This document shows, piece after piece, positions 62,954 through 64,000 of a DNA stretch of 64,000 bases. This DNA is from an uncultured Pseudophaeobacter sp. GTDB taxonomy: Bacteria; Pseudomonadota; Alphaproteobacteria; Rhodobacterales; Rhodobacteraceae. A program made the translations under genes and the position numbers. Below the pieces are notes generated by a model. That model saw only the letters and a list, made by a program, of their open reading frames with translations. It was not told the DNA's origin and searched no databases. How positions within the stretch are numbered: the stretch's first letter is position 1; each line of letters opens with the position of its first letter. The DNA lies in contig CAJQNB010000010.1 of assembly GCA_905479575.1 (NCBI GenBank), positions 1 through 64,000 on the forward strand, written 5' to 3'.

Positions 62954-63613
62954 ATGAAACAAACAATCCTCAAACGCGCTGGCGTCATTGCGCTTGGCGC
63001 GCTGATCGTTAGTTCGGCGCAGGTAATGGCGCAAACAGCGGAAAATTCCGCCACCACCCACACCCATACACACTCACATAAGGACGACGAGCCATCCCTG
63101 GTCGACGCCGCTGCGGTTAAAGCCCGCAACCTGTCTGACTGGGGTGGCGACTGGCAGTCGCTTTACCCGCTCCTGCAAGACGGCACTTTGGATGCAGTGA
63201 TGGAACACAAAGCTGAACATGGAGAAAAATCCGCTGAGGAGTACCGTGCCTACTACGAGGTCGGCTACAAAACAGATGTGGAGCGTATCCTGATCGACGG
63301 CCCCAGCGTGACTTTTTTCCGGGACGGCCAACCTGTGCAGGGGCAGTACGCGGAAGACGGATATGAAATCCTGACCTACAAATCCGGCAATCAGGGTGTG
63401 CGCTTCATTTTTGAAAAATCCGGCGGCGACGCGGCCGCGCCTCGGTTCATTCAGTTCAGCGACCACAAGATTGCACCAACCAAGGCTGACCACTATCATC
63501 TTTACTGGGGTAATGATCGCGCTGAGTTGCTGACAGAAGTCACCAACTGGCCAACATATTTCCCAGCCGGGTTGAGCGGTGCAGAGATCGCATCTGAAAT
63601 GATGGCCCATTAA
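62954..63613 (+). CDS. zinT: ZinT-family zinc-binding protein
   Basis: A 219-residue periplasmic ZinT/YodA protein. The signal peptide (VIALGALIVSSAQVMA) is followed by a His-rich zinc arm (HTHTHSHKDD). The lipocalin-like ZinT domain includes WGGDWQSLYPLL and the C-terminal ligand segment DHYHLYWGND. It binds zinc and hands it to ZnuA during zinc shortage. An ATG at 62903 precedes the operator and is rejected; 62954 follows AGGAAG. Confidence 0.93.
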   Translation: MKQTILKRAGVIALGALIVSSAQVMAQTAENSATTHTHTHSHKDDEPSLVDAAAVKARNLSDWGGDWQSLYPLLQDGTLDAVMEHKAEHGEKSAEEYRAYYEVGYKTDVERILIDGPSVTFFRDGQPVQGQYAEDGYEILTYKSGNQGVRFIFEKSGGDAAAPRFIQFSDHKIAPTKADHYHLYWGNDRAELLTEVTNWPTYFPAGLSGAEIASEMMAH

Positions 63614-63647
63614 AAGGGCGCATTCCTGAACAGGAAAAATGCACGCG

Positions 63648-63680
63648 TTCTACATAGCGGACTTTGGCCGCTATGTAGAA
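63648..63680. terminator. Perfect 13-bp hairpin after zinT
   Basis: TTCTACATAGCGG (63648-63660), loop ACTTTGG, CCGCTATGTAGAA (63668-63680). It stands 35 bp after zinT, and a smaller TTCCTG-AA-CAGGAA hairpin (63623-63636) lies between. A T-run is lacking. Terminator function is likely but not proven. The rest of 63681-63881 shows no gene. Confidence 0.55.
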
Positions 63681-63885
63681 TGTTGATAAAATAGCGTCAA
63701 AGCAGACACCTGACGACCTCTGCACCCAGTCTGTGCCACCGCAAAATCCCTGCCCGTTGCATCCCTTCCAGTCGGACCTGCCGCCAGCGGATATGGGGCG
63801 CGTGTGCATTGGCTGGCGCGGCGTCACGCGCAGCTATCCCCCTTCGAACCACGCGAATGCGGCCTGGAACAAAAGCAAAGACAAA

Positions 63886-63912
63886 AAAACCCGGCCACAA
63901 GAGCCGGGTTTT
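63886..63912 (-). terminator. Terminator for the minus-strand gene at the right edge
   Basis: AAAACCCGGC (63886-63895) pairs with GCCGGGTTTT (63903-63912), 7-nt loop. On the minus strand it ends in TTTTTTT, 30 bp after the stop codon of the partial gene that follows. Confidence 0.88.
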
Positions 63913-63941
63913 GAACACTCAGATACTGTGATCGTTGTGAT

Positions 63942-64000
63942 TTAGTGCAGCTTGTCGTTGACGTCGGTTATCGCCGCATCGATCAGTTTGTTTGCCTCGG
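63942..64000 (-). CDS. 3' end of a gene cut by the window edge
   Basis: The minus strand reads EANKLIDAAITDVNDKLH and then stops at TAA (63942-63944), just before the terminator. The composition fits a real gene. Only 18 residues are visible, too few to name the protein. Confidence 0.6.
   Translation of the reverse strand, partial: EANKLIDAAITDVNDKLH

Overview
The window looks like a chromosomal segment of a marine alphaproteobacterium of the order Rhodobacterales (Roseobacter-type). Reasons: high GC with strong third-position bias, many ATGA/GTGA start-stop overlaps, a YacG/RNase G/Maf/IF-1/LMW-phosphatase/UPF0262 block typical of that order, Roseobacter-style polyamine-type ABC operons, ectoine synthesis and a NasTS-controlled nitrate assimilation operon. 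There is no CRISPR array, integrase or intact transposon. The left edge may carry the end of a mobile element.

Layout. (1) 1-5.1 kb: tRNA-Phe and housekeeping genes on the minus strand (yacG, rng, maf, infA, a nitrilase, an LMW phosphatase, UPF0262). (2) 5.3-14.9 kb: a catabolic and transport island between two GcvA-like LysR genes. It holds a polyamine-type ABC importer, an amidase, a polysaccharide-deacetylase-family hydrolase, a DUF1989 protein and an azoreductase. (3) 15.0-23.2 kb: an NsrR-like Rrf2 regulator, cydDC, cydAB and a 45-residue CydX, then a SLAC1/TehA transporter. FNR-like sites lie before cydD and cydA. (4) 23.3-27.0 kb: an EctR-like MarR regulator, ectABC and a GntR regulator. 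(5) 27.1-29.4 kb: a membrane-anchored AraC regulator divergent from an exported alpha/beta hydrolase. (6) 29.7-43.1 kb: nasT, nasS, a leader RNA with two ANTAR-type hexaloop hairpins and a terminator, nrtA, nrtB, a double-ATPase NrtCD, nirB, nirD, nasA, a TrpD2-like protein and a siroheme methyltransferase. (7) 43.5-47.5 kb: a copper island with MbnP, the di-heme enzyme MbnH, a PCuAC chaperone and two small exported proteins, followed by a Crp/Fnr regulator. (8) 48.1-55.2 kb: acyl-CoA synthetase, Fe-alcohol dehydrogenase, TetR, Baeyer-Villiger-type monooxygenase and a serine esterase, which together could break down a ketone. (9) 55.3-60.9 kb: a broken TRAP binding-protein start, then a second polyamine-type ABC operon in which one permease has a large insertion and an uncharacterised protein is translationally coupled at the end. 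(10) 61.0-64.0 kb: a TPR protein, a PHP phosphoesterase, zinT behind a Zur-like operator, and the 3' end of a further minus-strand gene.

Common themes are nitrogen acquisition (nitrate plus amide or polyamine-like compounds), metal supply (copper, zinc), low-oxygen or NO-tolerant respiration and osmoprotection. The least described parts are the copper island without a methanobactin precursor, the unusual permease with its coupled unknown protein, and the amidase/deacetylase/DUF1989 operon. All assignments come from reading motifs and family resemblance by eye; no database search was run.
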